8,290 bases of DNA from an uncultured Chloroflexota bacterium. Its GTDB lineage: Bacteria; Chloroflexota; Anaerolineae; Aggregatilineales; Phototrophicaceae. The position numbers and the translations under genes are program-made. Within the stretch, counting starts at the first letter, position 1. Each line of letters opens with the position of its first letter. The stretch covers positions 1 through 8,290 of the forward strand of contig CALDGT010000881.1 of assembly GCA_937942935.1 (NCBI GenBank), read 5' to 3'. Shown here piece after piece: positions 1-7,091 of the stretch. The notes below the pieces were generated by a model. The model saw nothing but the letters and a program-made list of their open reading frames with translations. It did no database searches and had not been told where the DNA came from.

Positions 1-372
1 GGATGGACACTGTTGAGCTATGTTTCAAAAATCGTGGCGGTGGATTATGCCAATAAAACCATCACCGTCGAAAAATTATATGAACAAGGCAAACAAATTG
101 TCACCAGCCAATTGCCCGCCGTCATCACTGTGATGAAAGGCATCAATGAACCCCGTTACCCATCCTTCATCGGGATTCGTAAAGCGGGTAAAGCCGTCAT
201 CCCCGTGTGGAGTTTGGGCGATTTGGGTGTATCTGCCCCCGCCAAAAAAGCCGAAACTGTGGCATTTATGAACCTCCCCGCCAAAGAAGTCCAAGTCGAG
301 ATGATTACAGGCACGCCAGAAGAACAAGCGGCGGCGCTGGTCGAAAAATTATTGGAGGCTAAGGTACTATAA
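1..372 (+). CDS. etfB: Electron transfer flavoprotein beta subunit, C-terminal part (gene begins before the window)
   Basis: This is the last 123 codons of the ETF beta subunit, which binds AMP and, with ETF alpha, forms the soluble FAD-carrying dimer that takes electrons from acyl-CoA and other flavin dehydrogenases. The frame is open from base 1, reading GWTLLSYVSKI, which matches the conserved 'GWP..TYVSKI' region of the family. A TTG at base 13 is therefore an internal Leu codon, not a start. Further family hallmarks are the PAVITV stretch followed by a conserved N-EPRYPS segment and an Arg/Lys-rich helix (IRKAGKAV). The C-terminal tail after SLGDLG forms the arm that wraps around the alpha subunit in known structures. 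The stop codon shares one base with the etfA ATG (TAATG), so the two are almost certainly translationally coupled in the usual beta-alpha order. Only the roughly 140 N-terminal residues are missing. Confidence 0.93.
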   Translation, partial: GWTLLSYVSKIVAVDYANKTITVEKLYEQGKQIVTSQLPAVITVMKGINEPRYPSFIGIRKAGKAVIPVWSLGDLGVSAPAKKAETVAFMNLPAKEVQVEMITGTPEEQAAALVEKLLEAKVL

Positions 373-1406
373 TGAGCATCTTTGTATTTGTAGAAACCTT
401 CAATGGACAACCCGTGATGACTAGTTGGGAAGCACTTGGCGCGGGTAAAATGTTAGCCGAAAAACTCGGCACCGATGTGACCGCGTTGGTCTTTGGCGAA
501 AATGCGTCTGCTGTTGCCAAACAAGCCGCCGAATTTGGCGCATCAAAAGTTGTGGTGGCGGATGATGCCTCACTCAAAGATTTCCGCGTTGAAGCATACG
601 CCGCATTGCTCACCAAATTGGTAAAAGACCATTCCCCCAAAGTCGTGTTAGCCGTTGGGACAAATCGTGGGCGCGAATTGCTCGCCTGCTCTGCCGCCGA
701 TACCGATAGCGGGATGATTACAGAAGCGACAGAACTCGCAGTCGAAGGCACAACCGTCAAAGTGACCCGTCCTGTGTATGCAGGCAAACTGATTAGCCAA
801 GCACAGAATATTGGCGATGGCACTCTGTTCCTCACCATTCGCGGACGCGCCTTCAAACCCAATGCCCAAAATGCGGGCGCATCGGCAGAAATGATTACTG
901 CTTCTGCGGTGGTGGATGAAGGTGGGCTTGTCACCAAAGTGCAAGGCTTTGAAGCCGAAGTTGGCACAGTCAACCTCAACGATGCGGCAATTATCGTCTC
1001 TGGTGGGCGTGGTGTGGCAAATAATCCCAAAGATGCACCCGGTGGTGTCTCTGACCCTGCGGTCTGGAAAGCCCAAGATGCGTTTGAAAATGTGATTAAA
1101 CCCCTCGCAGATGTGTTGGGTGGTGCTGTCGGCGCGAGTCGTGCGGCAGTAGATGCGGGTTATATCCCCTATGCACACCAAGTTGGTCAAACGGGTAAAG
1201 TTGTCGCGCCCGATTTGTATATCGCCGCCGCCATCAGTGGGGCAATCCAACACCAAGCGGGTATGCGGAATAGCAAGTTGATTGTCGCCATCAACAAAGA
1301 CCCAGAAGCACCAATCTTCAAAATGGCTCGGTTTGGTCTGGTGGGTGATATTTTCCAAATCATCCCCGCATTGACCGCCGAATTCAAGAAAAAATTGGGC
1401 AAATAG
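372..1406 (+). CDS. etfA: Electron transfer flavoprotein alpha subunit, FAD-binding
   Basis: Complete 344-residue ETF alpha subunit, close to the usual length for bacteria (about 310-340). The N-terminal domain (residues 1-190) starts with the typical MSIFVFVET strand. The C-terminal FAD domain (about 205-344) is strongly conserved: SGGRG at 210-214, GASRAAVDAGY at 254-264, QVGQTGK at 270-276, ISGAIQH at 288-294, IVAINKD at 304-310, then APIF and GLVGDIF. In the family, the Arg of GASR, the QVGQTG loop and the SGAIQH helix hold the FAD isoalloxazine ring, phosphates and ribityl chain. Relative to the usual spacing, about 15 extra residues (216-236, Pro/Gly/Asp-rich) lie between SGGRG and the next helix. 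The ATG overlaps the etfB stop. A hairpin terminator follows 16 bases after the stop. The cell must also have ETF-linked dehydrogenases and a quinone reductase, which are not in this window. Confidence 0.97.
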   Translation: MSIFVFVETFNGQPVMTSWEALGAGKMLAEKLGTDVTALVFGENASAVAKQAAEFGASKVVVADDASLKDFRVEAYAALLTKLVKDHSPKVVLAVGTNRGRELLACSAADTDSGMITEATELAVEGTTVKVTRPVYAGKLISQAQNIGDGTLFLTIRGRAFKPNAQNAGASAEMITASAVVDEGGLVTKVQGFEAEVGTVNLNDAAIIVSGGRGVANNPKDAPGGVSDPAVWKAQDAFENVIKPLADVLGGAVGASRAAVDAGYIPYAHQVGQTGKVVAPDLYIAAAISGAIQHQAGMRNSKLIVAINKDPEAPIFKMARFGLVGDIFQIIPALTAEFKKKLGK

Positions 1407-1422
1407 TTCAGAAAAAAATCAT

Positions 1423-1447
1423 AAGGGCGCAACACTGCGCCCTTTTT
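1423..1447. terminator. Bidirectional rho-independent terminator between etfA and the WD40 gene
   Basis: A perfect 9-bp GC-rich stem (1423-1431 with 1436-1444) and 4-base loop ACAC is followed on the plus strand by TTTTT (1443-1447). This fits termination of etfBA 16 bases after the etfA stop. Read on the minus strand, the same stem is followed after four bases by a seven-T run (complement of 1412-1418), so it can also end the convergent WD40 gene, whose stop lies only 10 bases before T-tract base 1447. Position between two convergent stops supports a shared terminator. Confidence 0.85.
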
Positions 1448-1456
1448 GTATCCCCA

Positions 1457-2518
1457 TTATTCGTTATTTGGGACGCCCCATATCCGAATTGTACCATCAT
1501 CGGCGCTAGAGGCGATAAACCGTCCATCTGGGCTAAATGCAACCGTTGTCAACCCATCGGTATGCCCGTTTAAGACACTCACCATCGTTTGTGCCTCTAC
1601 ATCCCATATTTCGATTGTGCCATCATCATGACCAGCAATAATCATGCGTCCATCGGGGCTATAGGCAATAGTTTGTATCGCTATCTCAACACCTTGTAAA
1701 TCATATACTATCTCGCCTGTTTCAATATCCCAGACGTGTAATTTTCCATCAGTTGCGCCACCTGCTACCCGTAAACCATCAGGGCTATAAATAGCAATAT
1801 GTATTGAATCTACATATCCCTTGAGGATATATTTGAATCCTAATGTTGCCAAATCCCAAATATAGTTATTTTCTGCCCCGCCCACCTCGACCGCGATAAT
1901 CAATAAAGATTGTCCATCGGGGCTAACTGCAACAGAGGTTATGTTCCCTCGCTGGACTTCATTTAAGAATATCTGCCAGCTTATCCATTTGTTAGTATCA
2001 AACAAATGAACAATATCATAGCTACCAATCACAAGTGTTTGGCTATCGGGGCTAAATGCCAAACAACAGGCAGATATATCCATACTTTGCACTGCTTCGC
2101 CCATAGCCACATCGAAAACCCGCACCCCCAAATCCCCCCCACTCACCAACATATTCCCATCAGGGCTAAATATTAGGGATGCGATACTTTCTGTGGCTTC
2201 AAATTGTTTGAGAAGCGATTTTATAGTCGTATCCCAAAGGAAAATTGTAGAGCCAGACACACTCGCAATCGTATTTCCATTTGGGCTATAAGCAATGGTG
2301 TTCACTCGCGCCATATCATACCCTTGCAACGCATAAATTAATTCGCCTGTTTCAACATCCCAAACCCCGCCATCTCCAATCATCGTCAATTCAACGATTT
2401 GATTAGCATTTTCGGGCGTGATAATCGGGTTTTCTGGTAAGGATTCAGCATCTTGTGCATGAATACGAATATGCAATGCGACTATCAGGACTATTGATAA
2501 CCAAGCAAATTTTTTCAT
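1457..2518 (-). CDS. Secreted WD40-repeat beta-propeller protein
   Basis: A 353-residue protein made of an export signal and a single WD40 propeller. Residues 1-21 look like a Sec signal peptide: MKK, a hydrophobic core (FAWLSIVLIVAL), and a likely type I cleavage site after IHA (residue 21) before QDAESLPEN. There is no Cys for a lipoprotein box and no other membrane segment, so the mature protein is probably released. Seven SPDG-type turns occur near residues 78, 118, 156, 199, 245, 287 and 329. WD-type strand ends fall near 53, 95, 135 (FD), 173 (FD), 221, 263, 305 and 347 (WG). Eight strand ends with seven turns fit a seven-bladed ring closed by the N-terminal strand. The central blades (130-235) are more divergent than the last three. 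Such propellers serve as protein-binding platforms; no enzymatic motif is visible and the partner is unknown. The ATG is supported by AAGGA 8 bases upstream. Confidence 0.9.
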   Translation of the reverse strand: MKKFAWLSIVLIVALHIRIHAQDAESLPENPIITPENANQIVELTMIGDGGVWDVETGELIYALQGYDMARVNTIAYSPNGNTIASVSGSTIFLWDTTIKSLLKQFEATESIASLIFSPDGNMLVSGGDLGVRVFDVAMGEAVQSMDISACCLAFSPDSQTLVIGSYDIVHLFDTNKWISWQIFLNEVQRGNITSVAVSPDGQSLLIIAVEVGGAENNYIWDLATLGFKYILKGYVDSIHIAIYSPDGLRVAGGATDGKLHVWDIETGEIVYDLQGVEIAIQTIAYSPDGRMIIAGHDDGTIEIWDVEAQTMVSVLNGHTDGLTTVAFSPDGRFIASSADDGTIRIWGVPNNE

Positions 2519-2542
2519 CTGGATTATCCTTATCTCATATAT

Positions 2543-2558
2543 TGCTCACATAATAGCA
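2543..2558 (-). promoter_or_regulatory. Candidate extended -10 promoter for the WD40 gene
   Basis: On the minus strand, TGC-TATTAT (2550-2558) is an extended -10 element matching TATAAT at 5 of 6 bases. It would place the start of transcription near base 2543, giving a leader of about 25 bases before the ATG at 2518. The -35 position (TTTATT, about 2573-2578) is poor, as is common with extended -10 promoters, and overlaps the T-run of the upstream exporter terminator. That terminator makes a separate promoter for this gene likely. Prediction by eye only. Confidence 0.4.
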
Positions 2559-2573
2559 TGAAATCAATCTACA

Positions 2574-2613
2574 ATAAAAAAGCAGGGTGTGGCATTTATA
2601 TCACACCCTGCTT
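2574..2613 (-). terminator. Rho-independent terminator of the ABC exporter operon
   Basis: A perfect 12-bp inverted repeat (2580-2591 with 2602-2613) with a 10-base AT-rich loop begins 25 bases beyond the stop of the second exporter gene. On the minus strand the stem is followed directly by a six-T run and TATTGT, a classic intrinsic terminator. The plus-strand side has a weaker TTCTTTTA tract. Confidence 0.9.
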
Positions 2614-2638
2614 CTTTTATAGCTGAGAGATAAACTGA

Positions 2639-4498
2639 TTAATCCCCAGTAGCTTGTTTTTCTTCTTCGGCAACCACCACCGCTTCGTATTCGCCTGTTT
2701 CGATAGCTTTTGTATATTTGGCTTCGAGTTCTTGTTTGAATTGGTTGGTATACAAGTCATAATAATGACCTTTTTGACGAATCAATTCGGCATGTGAACC
2801 CATTTCACTGATGCGCCCATTTTCGATGACCAAAATGCGGTCAGCTTTGCGGATGGTACTCAGGCGGTGGGCAATCACAAAACTCGTGCGCCCTTCCATG
2901 ATGGTATCCATCCCTTGTTGGATGAGGGCTTCTGTGAGTGTATCCACTGAACTGGTAGCTTCGTCCATAATAAAAAGTTCTGGGTCGGCAAGAATCGCCC
3001 GCGCCAAACTGAGCAATTGTTTTTGACCCACCGAGAGCAACACACCGCCCTCGCCCACTTGTTCATCATACCCTTTTTCGAGTGTGATGATGAAATCATG
3101 TGCGCCTGCGAGTTTTGCCGATGTTTCAATTTCCTCATCGGTTGCATTCAAGCGCCCATAGCGGATATTTTCGCGGATTGTCCCACTGAATAAGTGTGGG
3201 GTTTGCAATACCATCCCGATACGCGAATGAATGGCATGAAGGGGCATATCCAAATAATCTTGACCATTAATCAAGATGCGCCCACCACGCGGTTCATAAA
3301 ACCGACACATCAAATTGACAATCGTGCTTTTACCATGACCTGTCGGACCAACCAACGCAATCGTTTCACCTGCGCGGACAGTGAGGTTAAAGTCTTTTAG
3401 CACGGGTTTGTCGGCTTCATAGTAAAATTCGACATTCTCAAACTTAATTTCACCGCGCAAAGTACCGGGGTCTTTGGCATGAGGTCTGTCTACAATATCG
3501 GCTGGGGTATCGAGCAGGGCAAATACCCGTTCCGCCGAGGCGATGGCTTGTTGCATTTGAGCATACACCCGCGCCATATCTTGGACGGGCCACATCATAA
3601 AGACGATATACGCCACAAATGCCTGAATTGCGCCGATACTCATGGCATTGGGGACTTGTAACCCACCAATCCAGATGACCGAAATCACTGCCACCGCGCT
3701 AATCATTTGCACCGCAGGCAGAAATAATGCCGAAAGCCACGCCGCTTTGAACGCCGAGCGATACATGCCACCTGTCAATTCATTAAATTCTTCCAGATTT
3801 TTCTCTTCACGGCGCACCGCTTTTACCACACGCACACCCGTGATGTTTTCGTTCAACGCGCCTGTGATTTTGGAGTTCATCTTACGCGAATCACGGAATT
3901 GCACCAAAATCCGAACCTGAAACCACATCGCAATGCGGATTAACACGGGCAAAACTGCCATCACCACAAGGGTAAGTTGCCAATTGATACTGAGCATGAA
4001 TAACATGGCAGTGGTGATATTCACAATCGCCCATGTCACATCCAACATACCCCATGTCACGAGGTCAGAAATACGCGACGAATCAGATGTCACCCGCGAC
4101 ATCAACCAACCGACTGGTGTACGGTCAAAATAAGAGAATGACAAGGTTTGCATGTGCTGGAACATCTTTTTACGCATGTCGTATTGCACACGTTCACCCA
4201 ATTGACCACACAGGATGATGAAGATATAAACCAACACTGCCAAGACAGCCATCCGCAAACCGTATTGGATAAATAAGCCGATGAGCGCCTCACGGTCTCC
4301 GCCGATGATACCCTTATCTATGATTTGCATACTGAGCAAATTGAATGAGGCTTCGATGATAGACACAATACTAATCGAGACCATAAAGCCCAATACCCAG
4401 CGCCAATACGGTTTGACTTGCGACAAAATCCGAATCACTGTTCCGCGATTGATTTTGGTAGTAAATTCCTGTTCTTCAAATTGCGCGTCATTAGACAT
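2639..4498 (-). CDS. Heterodimeric ABC exporter subunit with catalytic Glu and altered signature motif (permease plus ATPase)
   Basis: A 619-residue half-transporter of the type IV (MDR-like) exporter fold. An N-terminal domain of six membrane helices (about 33-58, 72-98, 155-170, 174-195, 255-278, 288-305) precedes one ATPase domain. ATPase motifs are A-loop Tyr360, Walker A GPTGHGKST (384-392), Q-loop Gln432, signature LSVGQ (488-492), Walker B LFIMD (508-512) with catalytic Glu513, D-loop SSVD (516-519) and H-loop His544. The signature has Val for the first Gly, and the X-loop just before it reads VGEGG rather than VGERG. This subunit therefore supplies an intact Walker side but an altered signature side, complementary to its partner. 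A charged tail of about 30 residues (590-619) extends past the ATPase core. The start overlaps the partner's stop by 8 bases, with AAGGAA about 7 bases upstream inside the partner gene, implying coupled translation. The cargo cannot be read from sequence; drug or lipid export is typical of the family. Confidence 0.95.
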   Translation of the reverse strand: MSNDAQFEEQEFTTKINRGTVIRILSQVKPYWRWVLGFMVSISIVSIIEASFNLLSMQIIDKGIIGGDREALIGLFIQYGLRMAVLAVLVYIFIILCGQLGERVQYDMRKKMFQHMQTLSFSYFDRTPVGWLMSRVTSDSSRISDLVTWGMLDVTWAIVNITTAMLFMLSINWQLTLVVMAVLPVLIRIAMWFQVRILVQFRDSRKMNSKITGALNENITGVRVVKAVRREEKNLEEFNELTGGMYRSAFKAAWLSALFLPAVQMISAVAVISVIWIGGLQVPNAMSIGAIQAFVAYIVFMMWPVQDMARVYAQMQQAIASAERVFALLDTPADIVDRPHAKDPGTLRGEIKFENVEFYYEADKPVLKDFNLTVRAGETIALVGPTGHGKSTIVNLMCRFYEPRGGRILINGQDYLDMPLHAIHSRIGMVLQTPHLFSGTIRENIRYGRLNATDEEIETSAKLAGAHDFIITLEKGYDEQVGEGGVLLSVGQKQLLSLARAILADPELFIMDEATSSVDTLTEALIQQGMDTIMEGRTSFVIAHRLSTIRKADRILVIENGRISEMGSHAELIRQKGHYYDLYTNQFKQELEAKYTKAIETGEYEAVVVAEEEKQATGD

Positions 4499-6377
4499 TT
4501 GCTAATTCCTTTTCCAGTTCATCTTCAATGCGTGCTTGCATTTCGTATGTGCGCTGATAAATGCCCGGTTGATTGATTAATTCTTCATGTGTGCCAACTT
4601 GGACAATGCGCCCTTTATCCAGCACCAAAATTTTATCGGCGTGCATGACGGTGGTAATGCGATGGGCAATGATAAAGGTTGTGCGTTGGTCGTTCATCTC
4701 ACGCAGAGCATTGCGAATGTGCGCTTCTGTCTCGGTATCTACTGCCGATGTCGCATCATCTAAGATGAGCAAACTCGGATTCTTGAGCAAAATCCGCGCC
4801 AATGCCACCCGTTGTTTTTGACCACCAGAAAGGGTCACACCACGTTCACCGACCAATGTCTTATATCCTTCCGGAAAAGACATGATTGAGTCGTGAATCG
4901 CCGCCGCTTTTGCCACTGCAATCACTTCTTCATCACTCACTTGGCGGTCTACGCCGAGGGTGATATTTTCGCGGATAGTGCGCGAGAATAAGAAGGCTTC
5001 TTGTTGCACCACACCAATATTTTTGCGTAAAAAGCTCTTGGGGAATTGTTTGAGTTCAATTCCATCCAGCAAAATACGTCCACTGGTGTATTCATAAAAC
5101 CGTCCGAGCAAGGTGACTAAGGTTGTCTTGCCAGACCCTGTAGACCCAAGCAAAGCGATTGTCTCGCCCGGTTTGCAAGTGAAATTGATGTTATGCAATA
5201 CGGGTTCATCTTTGTTATATTCAAATGTCATATTTTCAAAGACGACCTCACCACGAATTTCGGTGACAGGTGAAGCCACATTTTCGCCTAATTCTTCGCG
5301 GTCTTCGCGGATAATTTCGGAAAGTCGGTCATACGATACCAAACCTTGCGAAATAGCAACAACCAAACGACCTAATTGGCGCATGGGGTTAATCAGCGCC
5401 CCAATCATGCCCGCATACGAGACATAATCGCCAACAGTTAGCACACCATCGCTGGCTAAAATGGCGGCAATCGTCAACCCTGTGATGAGTTGCGCCCCGA
5501 CAATAATATCGGTGAGGGGCCAATACATCGCGTGCAAACGGAGCAATTGCTTGCCACTGGTATACCGTGCGACATTCGTCTTTTCAAATTTATTTTCTTC
5601 ATATTCTTGCCGAGCAAAGGCTTTTACCACACGAACACCACTCAAATTTTCTTGGAGTGTGGTCGAAAGTGCCGCCTCTTTATCTTGAAATTCTTCATAT
5701 TTCTTCGATATTCTGCGGAAGAAATAAATAGAGATAAGCGCCAAGAGTGGCAAAATGAAGATAGACAAAATTGCCAATTGAAAATTGAGTGTCATGATGG
5801 CAACTAAGTTCACCAAAAACAAAATCGCAATACGACCCAACTCGACCAATTCTTCGGAATAGAAACGACGCACCGCATCTACATCGGATGTAGCCCGTTG
5901 CAATAATTCGCCTGTTTGCATACGGTCATGATAACTAAAGGTTAGGCGTTGGATATGGTCATAAACATAATTTTTGATGCGCCATACCACATTTTCGGCG
6001 GTATATGCCGCCCAACGTCCCCGCAAAAAGTTAAATAAGCCTTCTGTCAGCGCCAAGAAAAGATAACCAAGCGCAACCAGTGGAATGAGGGATGCCAAAT
6101 CTGGGCGAATAAAGGTAAAACTAGGTGCGCCCAAACCACCTAATGCGCTCATATCGGCAAATTGTGGGAGTGGCTTGAGTAAATCATCTACAAACCAGCC
6201 GATGAGCAAAAACCCACCAGCCCGACCCATCGCCGCCAACACTAAACTGAGAATCGCGCCGACATAAAACCATTGATAACCAGACATCATCTTTAATAGA
6301 CCGACCACCCGTGACTTAGACGTGGTGACAGCATACTTAAAATCGTACATGGGGATAGTTGTTGTTGGTGTTGTCAA
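4491..6377 (-). CDS. Heterodimeric ABC exporter subunit with degenerate Walker B and canonical signature motif (permease plus ATPase)
   Basis: A 628-residue half-transporter and first gene of the operon. Six membrane helices lie at about 36-62, 97-118, 180-198, 200-220, 285-308 and 318-342, with a Pro/Gly-rich external loop of some 30 residues between the first two. ATPase motifs are A-loop Tyr387, Walker A GSTGSGKTT (411-419), Q-loop Gln459, X-loop VGERG, signature LSGGQ (516-520), Walker B LLILD (536-540), D-loop SAVD (544-547) and H-loop His572. The residue after Walker B is Asp541 (codon at 4755-4757) where active ABC ATPases have the catalytic Glu. This is the hallmark of the degenerate-site subunit in heterodimeric exporters. 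With the LSVGQ partner it would build one degenerate and one complete ATP site. Translation most likely starts at a TTG: AGGAGG lies 10 bases upstream (6388-6393), while the next in-frame ATG (codon 10) has no such site. The substrate is unknown. Confidence 0.95.
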   Translation of the reverse strand: MTTPTTTIPMYDFKYAVTTSKSRVVGLLKMMSGYQWFYVGAILSLVLAAMGRAGGFLLIGWFVDDLLKPLPQFADMSALGGLGAPSFTFIRPDLASLIPLVALGYLFLALTEGLFNFLRGRWAAYTAENVVWRIKNYVYDHIQRLTFSYHDRMQTGELLQRATSDVDAVRRFYSEELVELGRIAILFLVNLVAIMTLNFQLAILSIFILPLLALISIYFFRRISKKYEEFQDKEAALSTTLQENLSGVRVVKAFARQEYEENKFEKTNVARYTSGKQLLRLHAMYWPLTDIIVGAQLITGLTIAAILASDGVLTVGDYVSYAGMIGALINPMRQLGRLVVAISQGLVSYDRLSEIIREDREELGENVASPVTEIRGEVVFENMTFEYNKDEPVLHNINFTCKPGETIALLGSTGSGKTTLVTLLGRFYEYTSGRILLDGIELKQFPKSFLRKNIGVVQQEAFLFSRTIRENITLGVDRQVSDEEVIAVAKAAAIHDSIMSFPEGYKTLVGERGVTLSGGQKQRVALARILLKNPSLLILDDATSAVDTETEAHIRNALREMNDQRTTFIIAHRITTVMHADKILVLDKGRIVQVGTHEELINQPGIYQRTYEMQARIEDELEKELANV

Positions 6378-6387
6378 GATGACTTGA

Positions 6388-6393
6388 CCTCCT
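6388..6393 (-). promoter_or_regulatory. Strong Shine-Dalgarno site that fixes a TTG start
   Basis: AGGAGG on the minus strand, 10 bases ahead of the TTG at 6375-6377. It is the best ribosome binding site in the window and points to the rare TTG rather than the ATG nine codons later (about 37 bases away) as the start of the first exporter subunit. Confidence 0.75.
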
Positions 6394-6426
6394 AAACCAT
6401 AGGTAGAACAAAATTATAGCTTTCTC

Positions 6427-6456
6427 AGTATATCACAGTTCATGATTTATTGTAAA
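6427..6456 (-). promoter_or_regulatory. Candidate sigma-70-type promoter of the ABC exporter operon
   Basis: On the minus strand, TTTACA (6451-6456, 5 of 6 to TTGACA) is followed after 18 bases by TATACT (6427-6432, 5 of 6 to TATAAT). Transcription would begin near 6420, with a leader of roughly 43 bases before the TTG start. Spacing and position fit well. A perfect TATAAT at 6413-6418 is an alternative -10 but lacks a -35 at a suitable distance. Confidence 0.5.
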
Positions 6457-6505
6457 GGTCTTTAAGGGGTCAAAAGACATCAAATTTGGCAATAACGGCT
6501 AAAAA

Positions 6506-6556
6506 AGGGTTATTGATTGAATTTTTTACAATCGTTTAACACCCTCTAAATAGAGG
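6506..6556. promoter_or_regulatory. Divergent control region with nested inverted repeats upstream of the STAS-like gene
   Basis: The AT-rich spacer (6394-6646) between the exporter operon and the plus-strand STAS-like gene holds two inverted repeats. The first is imperfect: inner arms GATTG/CAATC (6515-6519, 6529-6533) around AATTTTTTA, outer arms AGGGT/ACCCT (6506-6510, 6541-6545). The second is CCTCT-AAAT-AGAGG (6543-6556), which overlaps the outer arm of the first by three bases. Weak plus-strand promoter candidates fall in the same place: TTGATT (6513-6518) with TTTAAC (6535-6540) at 16-base spacing, or TTTACA (6525-6530) with TAAATA (6547-6552). The repeats could be operator sites or may be chance in AT-rich DNA. 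Confidence 0.3.
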
Positions 6557-6646
6557 TAACTAACGACTATGTTGCATCAAAATTAAAATCAGAGTATGAT
6601 GAATTTTAATTCATCTAAAACAGGTGTGATTTATAGGAATATCAAC

Positions 6647-7090
6647 ATGGCTATTGATTTTGAGTGGCATATTCAAGGGCAAGTCATCCTCGCAAAAATT
6701 TCTGGGGTGACCGATGGAGAAGATTTACGCAAAGGTCAAAGCATTGTAGAACCATGGATGGATGCTTCTTCTGCGGGGATAGTGCATATCATTTTTGATT
6801 GTTGGCAACTCAAGCGCATTGCTTTTAGTGTGAGCCAAGAATTAAACACACTCAAATATTTACGTCATGCCAAAATGGGCGCATTTGTCGTTGTCGGATT
6901 ACCCACAACCCAACGGGCTATCGCTAATTTGATGGGCGGGATGATTACCCGCATGACCCGCGCCAAATTTAGCACTGCGAAAGATATGGAGATGGCGATG
7001 GCGACCATTCGCAAACTTGATGCGTCTGTGCCAAATAGTATCCCCACAGCAAATAAACCCGTTACAGAATCAACCCGCCCCACCCCATAA
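6647..7090 (+). CDS. Small SpoIIAA/STAS-like domain protein of unknown function
   Basis: A 147-residue soluble protein, no signal peptide or membrane helix. Residues 1-125 alternate predicted strands and helices: a strand pair (DFEWHIQGQVILAKISG), a helix (GEDLRKGQSIVEPWMD), a buried strand (GIVHIIFDC), a helix (SVSQELNTLKYLRH), a strand (MGAFVVVGLP) and a C-terminal helix (KDMEMAMATIRKL). This order resembles the SpoIIAA-like/STAS fold, used for protein-protein switching or small-ligand binding. The assignment rests on pattern rather than a diagnostic motif. Residues 126-147 form a Pro/Ser/Thr-rich, probably disordered tail. AGGA lies 8 bases before the ATG at 6647, so this start is preferred over an in-frame ATG pair at 6596-6601 that has only a weak AGAG ahead of it. 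The gene is divergent from the exporter operon and its stop is one base from the stop of the convergent aminotransferase gene, with no terminator between them. Confidence 0.65.
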   Translation: MAIDFEWHIQGQVILAKISGVTDGEDLRKGQSIVEPWMDASSAGIVHIIFDCWQLKRIAFSVSQELNTLKYLRHAKMGAFVVVGLPTTQRAIANLMGGMITRMTRAKFSTAKDMEMAMATIRKLDASVPNSIPTANKPVTESTRPTP

Positions 7091-7091
7091 G

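Noticed and set aside
13..15. TTG at base 13 as the start of a short 119-residue gene
   Set aside because: The frame is open to base 1 and the upstream residues GWTL continue the conserved ETF beta sequence, so the gene begins before the window.
359..1358. Two long open frames antisense to etfA (223 and 236 codons)
   Set aside because: They lie wholly on the opposite strand of a well-conserved gene, have low-complexity Ser/Ala/Thr-rich or Cys/His-rich products matching no family, and are explained by codon bias of etfA.
1500..2310. Recurring short segments around 'ccatc.gggcta' that could look like a direct-repeat or CRISPR-like array
   Set aside because: They are the codons for the SPDG turns of the WD40 repeats, in frame, about 120-140 bases apart and diverged. 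There are no constant repeats with unique spacers.
2811..6267. Many short plus-strand open frames across the exporter genes
   Set aside because: All are antisense shadows of the two ABC transporter genes, with no ribosome binding sites of note and no recognisable products.
6413..6418. Perfect TATAAT on the minus strand as the main -10 of the exporter operon
   Set aside because: The hexamer 17 bases upstream (GAACTG) does not resemble a -35, whereas TTTACA-18-TATACT just upstream has both elements. Kept only as an alternative.
6596..6646. Earlier start for the STAS-like gene at the ATG ATG pair (17 extra residues)
   Set aside because: The added residues (Asn/Ser-rich) precede the first predicted strand, the upstream site is only AGAG, and the ATG at 6647 has AGGA at good spacing. 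Not fully excluded.
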